From the NCBI GenBank assembly GCA_015490875.1, contig WFWZ01000170.1, forward strand, positions 1-34,597: a stretch of DNA of 34,597 nucleotides, given 5' to 3'. Of the stretch, positions 13,959-22,438 are shown one piece after another; the stretch's first letter is position 1, and the number at the start of each line of letters is the position of its first letter. The notes beneath the pieces are model-generated. The model was not told where the DNA came from. It saw nothing but the letters and a program-made list of their open reading frames with translations, and made no database searches. The translations under genes were made by a program, and so were the position numbers. The stretch comes from Planctomycetaceae bacterium. GTDB lineage: Bacteria; Planctomycetota; Planctomycetia; Pirellulales; Pirellulaceae.

Positions 13959-16166
13959 ATGCGCACGCCGAACTTTCTGCTCGTTTTCTCGCGTGAAATT
14001 CGAGACCAACTTCGCGATCGCCGTACGCTCTTTACGATCGTCGTACTCCCGATGCTGCTCTATCCGCTCATGGGAACGACTTTCACGCAAGTGGCCCAAT
14101 TCAAGCGCGAGCACGCGTCTCGCATCTGGGTCATCGGGACTCAGTATCTCCCCGAAGAACCACCGCTGGTACAAGGCGATCGGTTCGCAACCAGCTTGCT
14201 GCCGGCCGACGAACGAGACCGCATCCGCCTCCTGACCCACGTACCCGACGAACCGGCGGAACAAGCTGCGCGACGAGCCATTGCCCGAGGTCTGTGCGAT
14301 GCCGTCCTCGTCATTCCGCCCGGTATGAACGTCCGGCTCGCGGATCTAGCCGAGACGCCTCCTTCCGAAACGCCGCAACCGAAGTTGATCGGCGACACGA
14401 CCAGCGAGCGCTCGCGGCTGGCGCTGCTGCGAGTCGAGCGTGTACTGAATCGATGGCGGGAACAACTGGTCGAGCGGAAACTCGAGCAAAAGGAGCTTTC
14501 TCCTGCTCTCGTTCGGCCGTTTTCCATCCAAGGGGTGGACGCAGCCACGCCCGAGCGCAAACGGTCATTCGGATGGTCGAAGATTCTGCCGTTCGTCGCC
14601 TTCCTGTGGGCGCTCACCGGCGCCTTCTATCCGGCGATCGACATGTGCGCAGGCGAGAAAGAGCGAGGTACGCTTGAGACGCTATTGGTTTCGCCGGCCA
14701 GCCGATTGGATATCGTCTTCGGTAAGTTGCTCGCCGTCATGAGCTTCAGTCTGGGAACCTGTCTCTTGAATCTAGTTGGCTTCGCCATTACCGGGCTTCT
14801 CGTCTTGCCGCGGCTTCAGGCGGGAGGCACGGCTCTCTTTGGAGCACCTCCGTGGGAAATGCTGGGGTGGCTCGTCGTGGCACTCATTCCGATCTCCGCC
14901 CTGTTCAGCGCCGTCGCCTTGGCGCTCGCCTCCTTTGCCCGCACCAGCAAGGAAGGCCAATACTACCTGATGCCGGTCTTGTTCATCTGCCTTCCGTTAA
15001 TGACGTTCGCCCTCCTTCCCGGCGTTTCGCTGACGCTCGCCACGAGCCTCATTCCACTTACGGGTGTGATTCTCTGGCTGCGAGCCGTACTCGAGGGCCG
15101 GTTCGCCGAAGTCGTCTGGTTCCTGATCCCACTTTCGGCCGTGACCTTCACCGCCTGCTGGATCGCCATTCGGTGGGCCGTTCGCCAGTTCCACAGCGAA
15201 TCGGTACTCTTTGCACACGGCACTGCTTCGCGTCGTCGGTGGTCGTTCCGCACCTGGTGGAAGCGCCGCCCCGCCCACGCGACTTGGACGCATGCTTTTT
15301 TCGTGGGCGTTGCCTTACTGGCGATTCGCTTCTACGCATCGATGTTGATGCCCTCACTGGAGGGTTGGTCGAGTTTCGCTGTTGCCCAAGTGCTGTCGCT
15401 CGTCGCCACGATCGCTTTGCCCGCTGTCGCTGCGGCGTTTTTTCTCACTCGCACGCCATGGAAGACGCTTCGTTTGAACCGCTTCGCACCCGGGGCTGTG
15501 CTCGCCGCGATGCTCCTGGCTGTCGTGGTCCATCCACTGGGAATGACCATCGCTTCGGTCGTTGCCAAATTGGTTCCGATGTCCGAAAGCATGGCGCATC
15601 AACTGGCGGGGATGGAAAGCCTGTTTGCTGAGGCGCCCCTGTGGCAAGTCCTGCTCGTGCTCGCGTTGGCCCCGGCCGTTTGCGAAGAACTCGCCTTTCG
15701 TGGTTTCCTGCTCAGCGGCTTTGCCACGAACAACCGAGCGTGGCGAGCGGTTCTCGCCAGCTCGCTCTTTTTCGGACTGACGCACGGAATCATCCAGCAA
15801 TCGATCTCGGCCGCCATCGTCGGACTGCTCCTGGGCACGCTGGCCATCCGAACTCGCAGCCTTTGGGCCTGCATCGGATTCCATGCCGTCTACAATAGCC
15901 TTACATTTGTCTTGGCGCTCGAAGGCGCCCAGTGGATCGCCCGGTGGCCTATCCTAGGCTACCTCTGGTCGACGGGACCCCAAGAGCAAATCGGTTACCA
16001 GACCTGGGCGACTCTCGCCGCAGGAGTGGTCTTCGTCCTATGGATGGGCGTTTGGTGGAGGCAACACATCCGAGCGCACTCCCGGGAAACTCGCACGCCC
16101 GCGCCTCTGGCTCCGGCACCTCCCACCGGTCCGCACCGACTGCCGGTTCAAATCACCTCATCTTGA
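13959..16166 (+). CDS. ABC-2 permease fused to a CPBP (CAAX-type) intramembrane protease
   Basis: This is a 735-residue membrane protein. The N-terminal half is a NatB-like permease: a first helix (IVVLPMLLYPLMG), a large extracytoplasmic domain (about 45-200), then helices starting at ILPFVAFLWALTGAFYPAIDMCAGEKERGTLETLLVSPAS, which is the typical ABC-2 block. The C-terminal half is a CPBP-family intramembrane metalloprotease with EELAFRGF (E576, E577, R581), FFGLTH (H609) and FHAVYNS, the three motifs that bind the metal. The start at 13959 lies five bases after the ATPase stop. The single-chain fusion suggests transport and membrane proteolysis act on the same substrate, perhaps a peptide. 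A Pro/His-rich cytoplasmic tail ends the protein. Confidence 0.92.
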   Translation: MRTPNFLLVFSREIRDQLRDRRTLFTIVVLPMLLYPLMGTTFTQVAQFKREHASRIWVIGTQYLPEEPPLVQGDRFATSLLPADERDRIRLLTHVPDEPAEQAARRAIARGLCDAVLVIPPGMNVRLADLAETPPSETPQPKLIGDTTSERSRLALLRVERVLNRWREQLVERKLEQKELSPALVRPFSIQGVDAATPERKRSFGWSKILPFVAFLWALTGAFYPAIDMCAGEKERGTLETLLVSPASRLDIVFGKLLAVMSFSLGTCLLNLVGFAITGLLVLPRLQAGGTALFGAPPWEMLGWLVVALIPISALFSAVALALASFARTSKEGQYYLMPVLFICLPLMTFALLPGVSLTLATSLIPLTGVILWLRAVLEGRFAEVVWFLIPLSAVTFTACWIAIRWAVRQFHSESVLFAHGTASRRRWSFRTWWKRRPAHATWTHAFFVGVALLAIRFYASMLMPSLEGWSSFAVAQVLSLVATIALPAVAAAFFLTRTPWKTLRLNRFAPGAVLAAMLLAVVVHPLGMTIASVVAKLVPMSESMAHQLAGMESLFAEAPLWQVLLVLALAPAVCEELAFRGFLLSGFATNNRAWRAVLASSLFFGLTHGIIQQSISAAIVGLLLGTLAIRTRSLWACIGFHAVYNSLTFVLALEGAQWIARWPILGYLWSTGPQEQIGYQTWATLAAGVVFVLWMGVWWRQHIRAHSRETRTPAPLAPAPPTGPHRLPVQITSS

Positions 16167-16217
16167 TCGGCAACGGTTCCTTAAAAGGGTGGCGGGGCCT
16201 GGATAAGGAGAAAGAGG

Positions 16218-17474
16218 GTGAACCGCACTCGCCGCCTCCTGGATCAGGACGGAAGCTATCGGACCCGTTGGGCGATCCCCGTTCCTCAACCTGCCATCGA
16301 AGACGTCTATGTGGAGATCGTCGGAGGTCGAATCCGGGCGCTGGGGCCGTTCCGCGGCGAAAGGACTACCGCCACGTACGACCGGCACGTCCTTCTCCCA
16401 TCGCTTTGCAATACACACTCGCATCTGGAACTCACGACGGGTGGCGATCTGCTTCCCCAATCCGAAACTGAGTTCACAACGTGGCTCGATGCAATGATCG
16501 CTCGTCGCATCGCTCAGAGGGCTGACGCAGATGTGTCGGTACAGCAGCGCGAGGCGGCGGTTGCCCGAGGACTCGACGAAAGCCGCAACAGCGGCGTGCC
16601 GTGGGTGGCCGATATCGCCTCGCCCGACATTGGCCTTTCCCCGCTCGAATCAACTCCGGTCGAAGGAATCCGCTTCGTCGAGTCGATCGGGTTCACTCCC
16701 CAGCGCGCGGCCTCCGCCATCGACAACGTGCGCAGACTAGCGTCGTCGCCGCCCCATCTTCCGAAAGGCTGGTCGCCTGGTCTCAGTCCCCATGCCCCTT
16801 ACACCGTTCATCCGGATCTCTTTCAGCATATCCTCCATGCGGCAAGCCGGCGCGGATGGCCAGTCGCTATGCACCTGGCCGAATCGGCTGCCGAGAGTCG
16901 GTTGCTGCAGGACGGGAGCGGGCCGCTGGTCGACGTGCTCCGGAAATACGAGGCGTGGCAACCGGGCATCCTGTCCGGCTCGACTGACTATATGGACTAC
17001 CTAGTGCCGCTGGCTCACGTACGCCGCGCGCTCGTCATCCATGGCACCTACCTCGACCCGCCCCACTGGGATTTCTTGGCCGCGCATCGCCACTCGATGG
17101 CCGTCGTCTATTGCCCGCGCACCCATGGTGTCTTTTCGCACCGGCCGTATCCACTGGAAGGAATGCTGGCCGCCGGCGTGCGTGTCCTCCTCGGAACCGA
17201 TTCGCGCGCCACGAATCCTGACCTGGACCTGTGGAGCGAAATCATCTTTGCCAAGCGAATGCACCCTCGAGTCTCCACTGCAAAGCTGCTCGCCATGGCA
17301 ACAGCCGATGTTTGGGCCTGGCTTGGCAACTTGGAGCCTCAGGGACTGCAAGTTGGTGCTCGCGTTCCCGCAGTGCTGTGGGAACTGCCCGACGAGCTCA
17401 ACCCGTGGTCGTTCGTCTGGTTCGAGCATGCCGGTGAAGAAACGCGTACGCATGAAGAGCGACCACCGTCATGA
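16218..17474 (+). CDS. Metal-dependent amidohydrolase (deaminase-like)
   Basis: This is a 418-residue amidohydrolase of the ATZ/TRZ, SAH/MTA-deaminase and aminodeoxyfutalosine-deaminase group. The metal-binding LCNTHSHLELT is at residues 63-73 (H67, H69). Later ligands or active-site blocks are SPHAPYT, MHLAES, HGTYLD, YCPRTHGVF and LGTDSRATNPDLDLWSE, which carries the final metal Asp. The GTG start at 16218 has AAGGAG seven bases upstream. Planctomycetes that make menaquinone by the futalosine route need such a deaminase (MqnX), and the FxxWLDAMI segment after the first motif fits that subgroup. This remains a guess because no other mqn gene is nearby. It lies 51 bases after the ABC permease gene and overlaps the convergent gene by 77 bases. 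Confidence 0.85.
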   Translation: MNRTRRLLDQDGSYRTRWAIPVPQPAIEDVYVEIVGGRIRALGPFRGERTTATYDRHVLLPSLCNTHSHLELTTGGDLLPQSETEFTTWLDAMIARRIAQRADADVSVQQREAAVARGLDESRNSGVPWVADIASPDIGLSPLESTPVEGIRFVESIGFTPQRAASAIDNVRRLASSPPHLPKGWSPGLSPHAPYTVHPDLFQHILHAASRRGWPVAMHLAESAAESRLLQDGSGPLVDVLRKYEAWQPGILSGSTDYMDYLVPLAHVRRALVIHGTYLDPPHWDFLAAHRHSMAVVYCPRTHGVFSHRPYPLEGMLAAGVRVLLGTDSRATNPDLDLWSEIIFAKRMHPRVSTAKLLAMATADVWAWLGNLEPQGLQVGARVPAVLWELPDELNPWSFVWFEHAGEETRTHEERPPS

Positions 17475-18801
17475 GGTATTGAGTCTCACCGGCGCTCACC
17501 TTGGAAAGGTCGACACGTGTGAGCATCTCCCAGACCTGGGGAAGATGCTCGCGAATCATGGCTGCGTCTTCGGTGAGCAGAACCATGTGCATGGCGCCAA
17601 GGGGAAACCGGACGTGAGCGAGAATGGGGAGGCTGCCGTTTTCGAGCATCTCGGGGCGAAAGAGCTTCCATGCCTGGTGAGCTCCATGCAGGTCGTCGTC
17701 AGGCCAATCCCATCGCTGTCGCAACTCTCGCCACTGCGAATCGGAATGAAAACGCCGATAGAACGAGCCTGGGAAATCGCGTTGGCACTGCATGGTCGCC
17801 ATTTGCTTCAGCAAGGCCTTTAGCACCTTGCTTCGACTGCGATTCTCTTCCATCTGATACAGGGCGCGAATCCTAAAGGCGCTCTGGTTGGCGTAAATGG
17901 GATGAGCATTGATCCGCACATGAGGGCCCGGATGAAGCTTCTTCCAACGCAGGCCATCACGTTCGGCCAGGAACTTTTCGTAGGTCTGTTTCCAATGGGG
18001 GTCTCCTGTGCCGTGATAGAGGGCCAGGACAGCGGGCAAGAGAATCGACGCATGGTCTGCGTTGAATCCGGTCCATGCAAAGCCGACGTGAGCTTCCGTG
18101 ACACCGTCGCCTCGCTTGATCGACCACCCGTGGCGTTCCAGTCGCTGGCCGACGCGCTGAAGCGATTCGCGAATCCACGCTTGTTCTTCCTTTGTTGCCA
18201 GCGTCGAATGAGCATAGAGGGCAAGGGCGATGATGTACGTCGTATGCTGATCCATCGAAGAGTCGTCGTAGTAGGCCGTTGGATCGTCGGGATGAGGGCC
18301 GCGAGGCACGAGGCCGACGAGATCGGGAAGGCCTGGCTTCGGATATCGCTCGGGCAGCGATCCGATGAACCGCAATGCCGAAAAGGTCTTGCGGATGTTG
18401 TCTTCCAAGAACGGATCGGGATGCGATTGGTAGGCGTCGAGTAGCGCAACGAGCATATGGCCGCAGTGGAGCGCCGTGTCGGCGATGCGAGAGCCATACC
18501 CCCAGGGATGCGGCTTGCCGGACTTCACGTCGTCCGGTGTAGTCCAATGGTCCTTTGTTTTGAGGCGAGCTCCATACAGCACATGCGTCTGAGGGTGCCG
18601 AAAGTCGCGAAAATATGCTCGCGATATGGCAATCGTCCTCGCGTGAACCGTCTCGCGATTCAAAGTGGAGATCTCTCGTTGCGACGGAGCACCGCTATCG
18701 TCTGAAAATACGGCAAGCGCCGTTGTTGCGGAGATCGTGCTAATCAACAAGGCAGACGCGGCGAGCCGAGCTAGCCGGACCTCTGGTAGGGAATGGGGCA
18801 T
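17398..18801 (-). CDS. Exported protein of unknown function (possible alpha/alpha-toroid)
   Basis: This is a 467-residue protein with a signal peptide at residues 1-30 (LARLAASALLISTISATTALA). The mature part is helix-rich with many aromatic and His/Trp residues, for example SRIADTALHCGHMLVALLDAYQ, SMDQHTTYIIALALYAHS, GFAWTGFNADHASILLPAVLALYHG and WDWPDDDLHGAHQAWKLF. This spacing of helical hairpins recalls six-hairpin glycosidases or epimerases, but I see no catalytic signature that names a family. I chose the ATG at 18801 because CGAGG lies six bases upstream and the signal peptide begins there. The frame is open to 19080. The 3' end overlaps the amidohydrolase gene by 77 bases. A dyad between this gene and the divergent membrane-protein gene may be its operator. 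Confidence 0.8.
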   Translation of the reverse strand: MPHSLPEVRLARLAASALLISTISATTALAVFSDDSGAPSQREISTLNRETVHARTIAISRAYFRDFRHPQTHVLYGARLKTKDHWTTPDDVKSGKPHPWGYGSRIADTALHCGHMLVALLDAYQSHPDPFLEDNIRKTFSALRFIGSLPERYPKPGLPDLVGLVPRGPHPDDPTAYYDDSSMDQHTTYIIALALYAHSTLATKEEQAWIRESLQRVGQRLERHGWSIKRGDGVTEAHVGFAWTGFNADHASILLPAVLALYHGTGDPHWKQTYEKFLAERDGLRWKKLHPGPHVRINAHPIYANQSAFRIRALYQMEENRSRSKVLKALLKQMATMQCQRDFPGSFYRRFHSDSQWRELRQRWDWPDDDLHGAHQAWKLFRPEMLENGSLPILAHVRFPLGAMHMVLLTEDAAMIREHLPQVWEMLTRVDLSKVSAGETQYLMTVVALHAYAFLHRHARTRRTTTG

Positions 18802-18851
18802 CAGAAACCTCGGGGAATGCGACTTGGATGACATGTAGGGGAACGAATCTG

Positions 18852-18866
18852 CAGCCACCGTGGCTG
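18852..18866. promoter_or_regulatory. Operator-like dyad between divergent genes
   Basis: CAGCCAC-C-GTGGCTG is a perfect seven-base inverted repeat around one central base. It lies 51 bases upstream of the minus-strand exported-protein gene and 113 bases upstream of the plus-strand membrane-protein gene. The one-base centre favours a protein-bound DNA site over an RNA hairpin. Confidence 0.35.
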
Positions 18867-18978
18867 GAACGACATCCGCGGTGGGGAAGACATCATTGTA
18901 GAGGTTACGTGCGGGCAGGCTGCCATGAGCTACATTTTTTTGGAGAGGGAGTGGTCTGATGACTTTCGGAGACATGCA

Positions 18979-19551
18979 GTGAACAGCCGAGCGCAGGGTT
19001 GGGAGAGTTCGGGAAGGAGCTGGGAGCCCCCGGAGAATTGTGCGGAGGACGAGCGTTGGACGGGAGAGTCGCAAACTCATACTGAAGCAGAGGCGCCGCT
19101 CTTAGATCGGCGGGTTTCTAAGAAGACGGCGGCCACGATTATCATTGCCGTGGTACTGGTGGGACTCATCGCCGCCTACCAACTCGGTGCCCTCCACACG
19201 TTGGGATACCAGCGAGTCACCACGAAGGGCGGTTCCACGAATCGAAGCGGCTGGAAACTCGGAGGAGGACTCCGGACCTTCTACCTATCGGAGGGAACGG
19301 TCGTTTTCGTCGATTACGATACTCAGGTGAAGACGGGTGCGCTGCACTTGTCCCTTGTCCAGCCCTATGCCACCGCCGATCAAAAGAACCTGGACTGGCG
19401 AACTATCCGCCAAAGCGGACGAGGGCGCGCCGAATTCCGCATTGCCAAGTCAGGATGGTACACGCTTGTTATCGGAGGAACGCCAGCGGGGAAAACACAA
19501 CCCGGAGCTCTGTATGACCTCCGCTACACGGTTCGCTGGGGTATTCAGTAG
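18979..19551 (+). CDS. Single-span membrane protein with extracytoplasmic beta domain
   Basis: This is a 190-residue protein of unknown function. The N-terminal 55 residues are polar and acidic. One transmembrane helix follows (KKTAATIIIAVVLVGLIAAYQLGAL, about 60-85). A C-terminal domain of about 100 residues, rich in short beta strands, ends the protein (TFYLSEGTVVFVDYDTQVKTG, LHLSLVQPY, AEFRIAKSGWYTLVIGG, YDLRYTVRW). The beta pattern with SGWYTLVIGG resembles GOLD-like or emp24-type sandwiches. I chose the GTG at 18979 because GGAG lies seven bases upstream. An ATG at 18925 is in frame without such a site. The gene is followed by a convergent LuxR-type gene 50 bases away, the only convergent pair here that does not overlap. 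Confidence 0.7.
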   Translation: MNSRAQGWESSGRSWEPPENCAEDERWTGESQTHTEAEAPLLDRRVSKKTAATIIIAVVLVGLIAAYQLGALHTLGYQRVTTKGGSTNRSGWKLGGGLRTFYLSEGTVVFVDYDTQVKTGALHLSLVQPYATADQKNLDWRTIRQSGRGRAEFRIAKSGWYTLVIGGTPAGKTQPGALYDLRYTVRWGIQ

Positions 19552-19601
19552 GTTCACCGACGGCCAGAGGGGCTTTTCCTGTTCGTACCCCACTTCATCC
19601 C

Positions 19602-20225
19602 TCACACCTCCAACAACTCCAGCACCCTTCGGTGCCGGTGAGCCCAAGCGATAAGTGACACGTGATCGGCACAGCGCGCGGCACACTGGCAGCGGAGCAA
19701 GTGAGTGCGCACCGTGTTGGGCGATATACCGAGGCGCCGGGCGATCTGGGACGCGTTTCGTCCATGGACTATCTCCAGCAGGATCTCACGCTGGCGTTTG
19801 GAAAGGACATAGCATTCCCGAGGAACCGGCTCCCACGTCCACACCAGCAGCCTCCGATCGCCTCTATTGAGTGACCCTCCTTCGCTCAGAGGCGCCAAGT
19901 GTCCGACCCAGGGAGCCCCCGTCTGCGAGTCTCGAAAGAGGAACCAGGTTTCGCCTTGGTCGCGAACTCCCCGCAGGGCTCGAGCTAGACGATGGCGGTC
20001 CTCCGGAACCACGAGAGCTTCCGCAGTCGTACCACGCGCAGCTGGCCGCGCGCTGGGATGTCCTTGGCCATTGTCGTGGCCGCAACCGTTGCCATCGGCC
20101 GATTCGCCTGGGGCATTCGTGGCGAGCGCCGATGAATCATCAGGCGCGCCTTCCGGCCACGAGCCATCGGCGAGCGACGTATTTACGACGACGTGCCCAT
20201 CCAATAACAAAGTCCGACGCTGCAT
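19602..20225 (-). CDS. LuxR-type transcriptional regulator
   Basis: This is a 207-residue DNA-binding protein. The C-terminal GerE/LuxR HTH is clear: LSKRQREILLEIVHGRNASQIARRLGIS, then PNTVRTHLLR, at about residues 140-180. The N-terminal half is low in recognisable structure, with a Gly/Asp/Asn-rich linker (about 40-70) followed by a helix-strand segment (LARALRGVRDQGETWFLFRDSQTG). There is no response-regulator receiver domain. The C-terminal helix after the HTH (CQCAARCADHVSL) has three cysteines where the family usually has a different helix, so redox or metal sensing is possible but speculative. The ATG at 20225 has GGGAG six bases upstream. The frame is open to 20297. Target genes cannot be named. 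Confidence 0.82.
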   Translation of the reverse strand: MQRRTLLLDGHVVVNTSLADGSWPEGAPDDSSALATNAPGESADGNGCGHDNGQGHPSARPAARGTTAEALVVPEDRHRLARALRGVRDQGETWFLFRDSQTGAPWVGHLAPLSEGGSLNRGDRRLLVWTWEPVPRECYVLSKRQREILLEIVHGRNASQIARRLGISPNTVRTHLLRCQCAARCADHVSLIAWAHRHRRVLELLEV

Positions 20226-20642
20226 GGGAAACTCCCGTCGTTCCCGACCGGCCACCTCACCAGGCAACAGGCAGGGGGATACCGGACGGGCTCTCAAGGT
20301 TCCTGGGGGTGGGCCGCGACCCGCTGCCGCAAGCCCCTCTATTTCCCCCTGCGAGCGCCGCGAAGAATGGCGACATGGAATTTTGGAAAAAGAGAAGAAA
20401 AACTATTCCTCAAGTCCCCGCGGGAGCATCCCTTATCTCTGACGAGTGTACAGGCGTATATGGCATCGGCGACTGCATCCTCGCCGTTCCATTTCGCCCC
20501 ATGCCCCAAACGCCAAAGATGCTTCACCGCCCACAATGCACGCGCAGCACGATTCCAAGAGTGGGCTGGGTCGGCTGCATCGCACGGTGCCGTTTCCCAC
20601 GCCGAGCGGGACCGACTCGACGCCACTACGTCCGGCGCCGAT
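20226..20642. other. Gap between LuxR-type gene and HEAT-repeat fragment
   Basis: The stretch is about 417 bases. Short open frames exist on both strands (for example 20339-20626 minus and 20367-20867 plus), but none shows a family pattern, a ribosome-binding site or a plausible domain. It may contain decayed downstream parts of the HEAT-repeat gene and the promoter of the LuxR-type gene. Confidence 0.45.
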
Positions 20643-20994
20643 TTACTTCCCGGTTTCTATTTCGCTCCGGCGAAGTGCACTATTCTTCTCGAGGAGCATG
20701 TGAGCTGCGTGGCGAACAAACGCGGAGTCGTCTTGGCGGACAACTCGCTCGAGCAGGTCCCGTCGGGACGCTGCGGGAATGTCAATGATACTGAGTGCTT
20801 TTACGGCAGCCCATCGAACCGAGTCGTTGGAGTGCCCGACGGAGATCGCTCCGACGGTTCGACTTGAGTGTCGCGACAAGTTGGCGAACTTCCGTCGGCG
20901 GCTCAAGAGAAAAAGCAACGGTCGCCATCGCGCCGATGGCAACCGCCACGACGACCCCAATCGCAACTCGCTTGGAAGCGCCTGGTACGATCAT
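20643..20994 (-). pseudogene. Frameshifted small membrane-anchored HEAT-repeat protein
   Basis: The minus strand first encodes a signal anchor and helix (from ATG 20994: IVPGASKRVAIGVVVAVAIG, then EPPTEVRQLVATLKS). One base later, in the +1 frame, it continues TVGAISVGHSNDSVRWAAVKALSIIDI and SAFVRHAAHMLLEKN, a textbook HEAT repeat (SVRWAAVKAL) followed by a second repeat. In the first frame translation ends at a stop soon after. Together they would make a protein of about 116 residues with an N-terminal membrane anchor and two HEAT repeats, a common small protein type in planctomycetes. The change of frame falls near 20867-20875. It is either a real mutation (pseudogene), a programmed +1 shift or an assembly error. 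Confidence 0.6.
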
Positions 20995-21403
20995 ATGAAG
21001 TTCCCAACCTATGGATTCGTCTGCGTTAGAGCCGCGACGACGCGGCACCGGGGTGTCGGTGTCTCGCGACCGCCCACGCTGATTCTAGCCGATTCGGCCC
21101 GAAGGGTGCAACAAATGCGGTATCGCCACACGTGACAGATCAGCAACGTCTTCGAGGAACGACTTCCTGCCACCGAAAGGCCACTCCCGATCTATTCGTA
21201 CAAGTGTGGTTGGCTTGCTGGACCGGGAGTCGGGTTGCCGCGGATATCGGCACCTTCTACCTTGAGGCTTGTGACGCCTTGCCGGCCAGTCATCGATGAC
21301 CCGTCGTGCGACCTGCTCCCGTGGCCTCCGTGCTCATGCCCCAATCACCTGGAGTGAGCGACGAGCCTCTTCATTCCCGTTTCATCGATGGAAGCAAACC
21401 GAG
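20995..21403. other. Divergent gap before dipeptide epimerase gene
   Basis: About 400 bases separate the minus-strand HEAT fragment from the plus-strand epimerase. The frame of the epimerase gene is open back to 21296 but the extension is not family-like. I see no repeat, hairpin terminator or clear promoter. Confidence 0.45.
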
Positions 21404-22438
21404 ATGCAACTGCGATTGTGGCACTATGACCTACCGTTGCGGCACACGTTTACGATCTCGCGTGACTCGATCGACGTGCAGCCCACCGTGATCGTGGAAC
21501 TTGAGCAGGACGGTAAGCGCGGTTACGGCGAGGCGACGACGGATCGCTACTACGGCGTGACGCTGGAATCGCTGACGGAGGCGATCGGCCGATGTCGGCC
21601 GATCATCGAGTCGTTCACCCTGGGGCGACCAGCCGACCTCTTCGATCGACTCTTACCGGAACTCGACGACCACCGCTTCGCGCTTTGCGCCATCGACGAA
21701 GCAGCGCACGATCTTTGGGGCAAACTCGAGAACCAACCCGTCTACCGGCTCTGGGAACTCGAAGCGGACCAACTCCCCCTTTCCAATTACACGATCGGCA
21801 TCGATTCGATCGAGACGATGGTGGCCAAACTCCGGGAATTCGCCGATTGGCCCATCTTCAAGATCAAGCTGGGAACCGACCGCGACCTCGACATCGTGCG
21901 ACGATTGAGAGCGGAGACAGACGCCGTCTTTCGTGTCGACGCCAATTGCGGCTGGTCGGCCGACGAGACGATCTCCAATGCTCGCGTCTTGAAGGAACTG
22001 GGCGTGGAGTTCTTGGAACAGCCCCTCCCGGCTAACGAGTGGGAGGCGATGCGCCGCGTGCGGAGGGAGTCGGTTCTGCCGGTGTTCGCGGACGAGTCTT
22101 GCCAGCGTGAGGAGGATGTCGCCTGCTGCGACGGTTTCTTCCATGGAGTCAATATCAAGCTGGTCAAGTGCGGAGGACTGACACCGGCGCGTCGCATGAT
22201 CGATGCGGCTCGGCAGCGCGGCCTGCGTGTCATGGTCGGGTGCATGACCGAGTCCTCTGTGGGCATCTCCGCCATCGCCCAACTCCTGCCGCTGCTTGAC
22301 GCCGTCGATATGGACGGAGCCGTTTTGTTGGCGAAAGATATTGCGCAGGGCGTGACGGTGGAGCGAGGAGTCTGCCGCTATCCCGACCGACCGGGGTGCG
22401 GTGTAGAATTGACCGAACAAGGGCGGCAATTGTTATGA
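21404..22438 (+). CDS. Dipeptide epimerase (enolase superfamily), L-Ala-D/L-Glu epimerase-like
   Basis: This is a 344-residue enolase-superfamily enzyme of the dipeptide-epimerase branch. It is likely to interconvert L-Ala-D-Glu and L-Ala-L-Glu during recycling of peptidoglycan peptides in the cytoplasm. The N-terminal capping domain starts MQLRLWHYDLPLRHTFTISR. The barrel carries the base KIK (K153, K155), metal ligands D179 (VDANCGW), E205 (FLEQPLP) and D230 (FADES), and the opposite lysine in NIKLVKCGG. The DxD in AVDMDGA, which holds the amino group of the dipeptide, supports this subfamily. The start at 21404 is where the family begins; a GGAAG is upstream. Its stop overlaps the start of the DUF423 gene (ATGA). 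Exact dipeptide preference is unknown. Confidence 0.9.
   Translation: MQLRLWHYDLPLRHTFTISRDSIDVQPTVIVELEQDGKRGYGEATTDRYYGVTLESLTEAIGRCRPIIESFTLGRPADLFDRLLPELDDHRFALCAIDEAAHDLWGKLENQPVYRLWELEADQLPLSNYTIGIDSIETMVAKLREFADWPIFKIKLGTDRDLDIVRRLRAETDAVFRVDANCGWSADETISNARVLKELGVEFLEQPLPANEWEAMRRVRRESVLPVFADESCQREEDVACCDGFFHGVNIKLVKCGGLTPARRMIDAARQRGLRVMVGCMTESSVGISAIAQLLPLLDAVDMDGAVLLAKDIAQGVTVERGVCRYPDRPGCGVELTEQGRQLL

Noticed and set aside
19562..19582. GGCC-AGAG-GGGC-TTTT considered as a shared terminator of the 19551/19602 convergent pair
   Set aside because: The stem is only three or four base pairs, too weak to call.
20339..20626. 95-codon minus-strand open frame considered as continuation of the HEAT-repeat gene
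   Set aside because: No HEAT pattern (no A/V-R-x-x-A-A-x-A-L helix) and no ribosome-binding site; a stop separates it from the HEAT part.
20367..20867. 166-codon plus-strand open frame
   Set aside because: It is antisense to the HEAT-repeat region and low in recognisable structure, with no convincing start. The HEAT motifs on the minus strand explain the DNA better.
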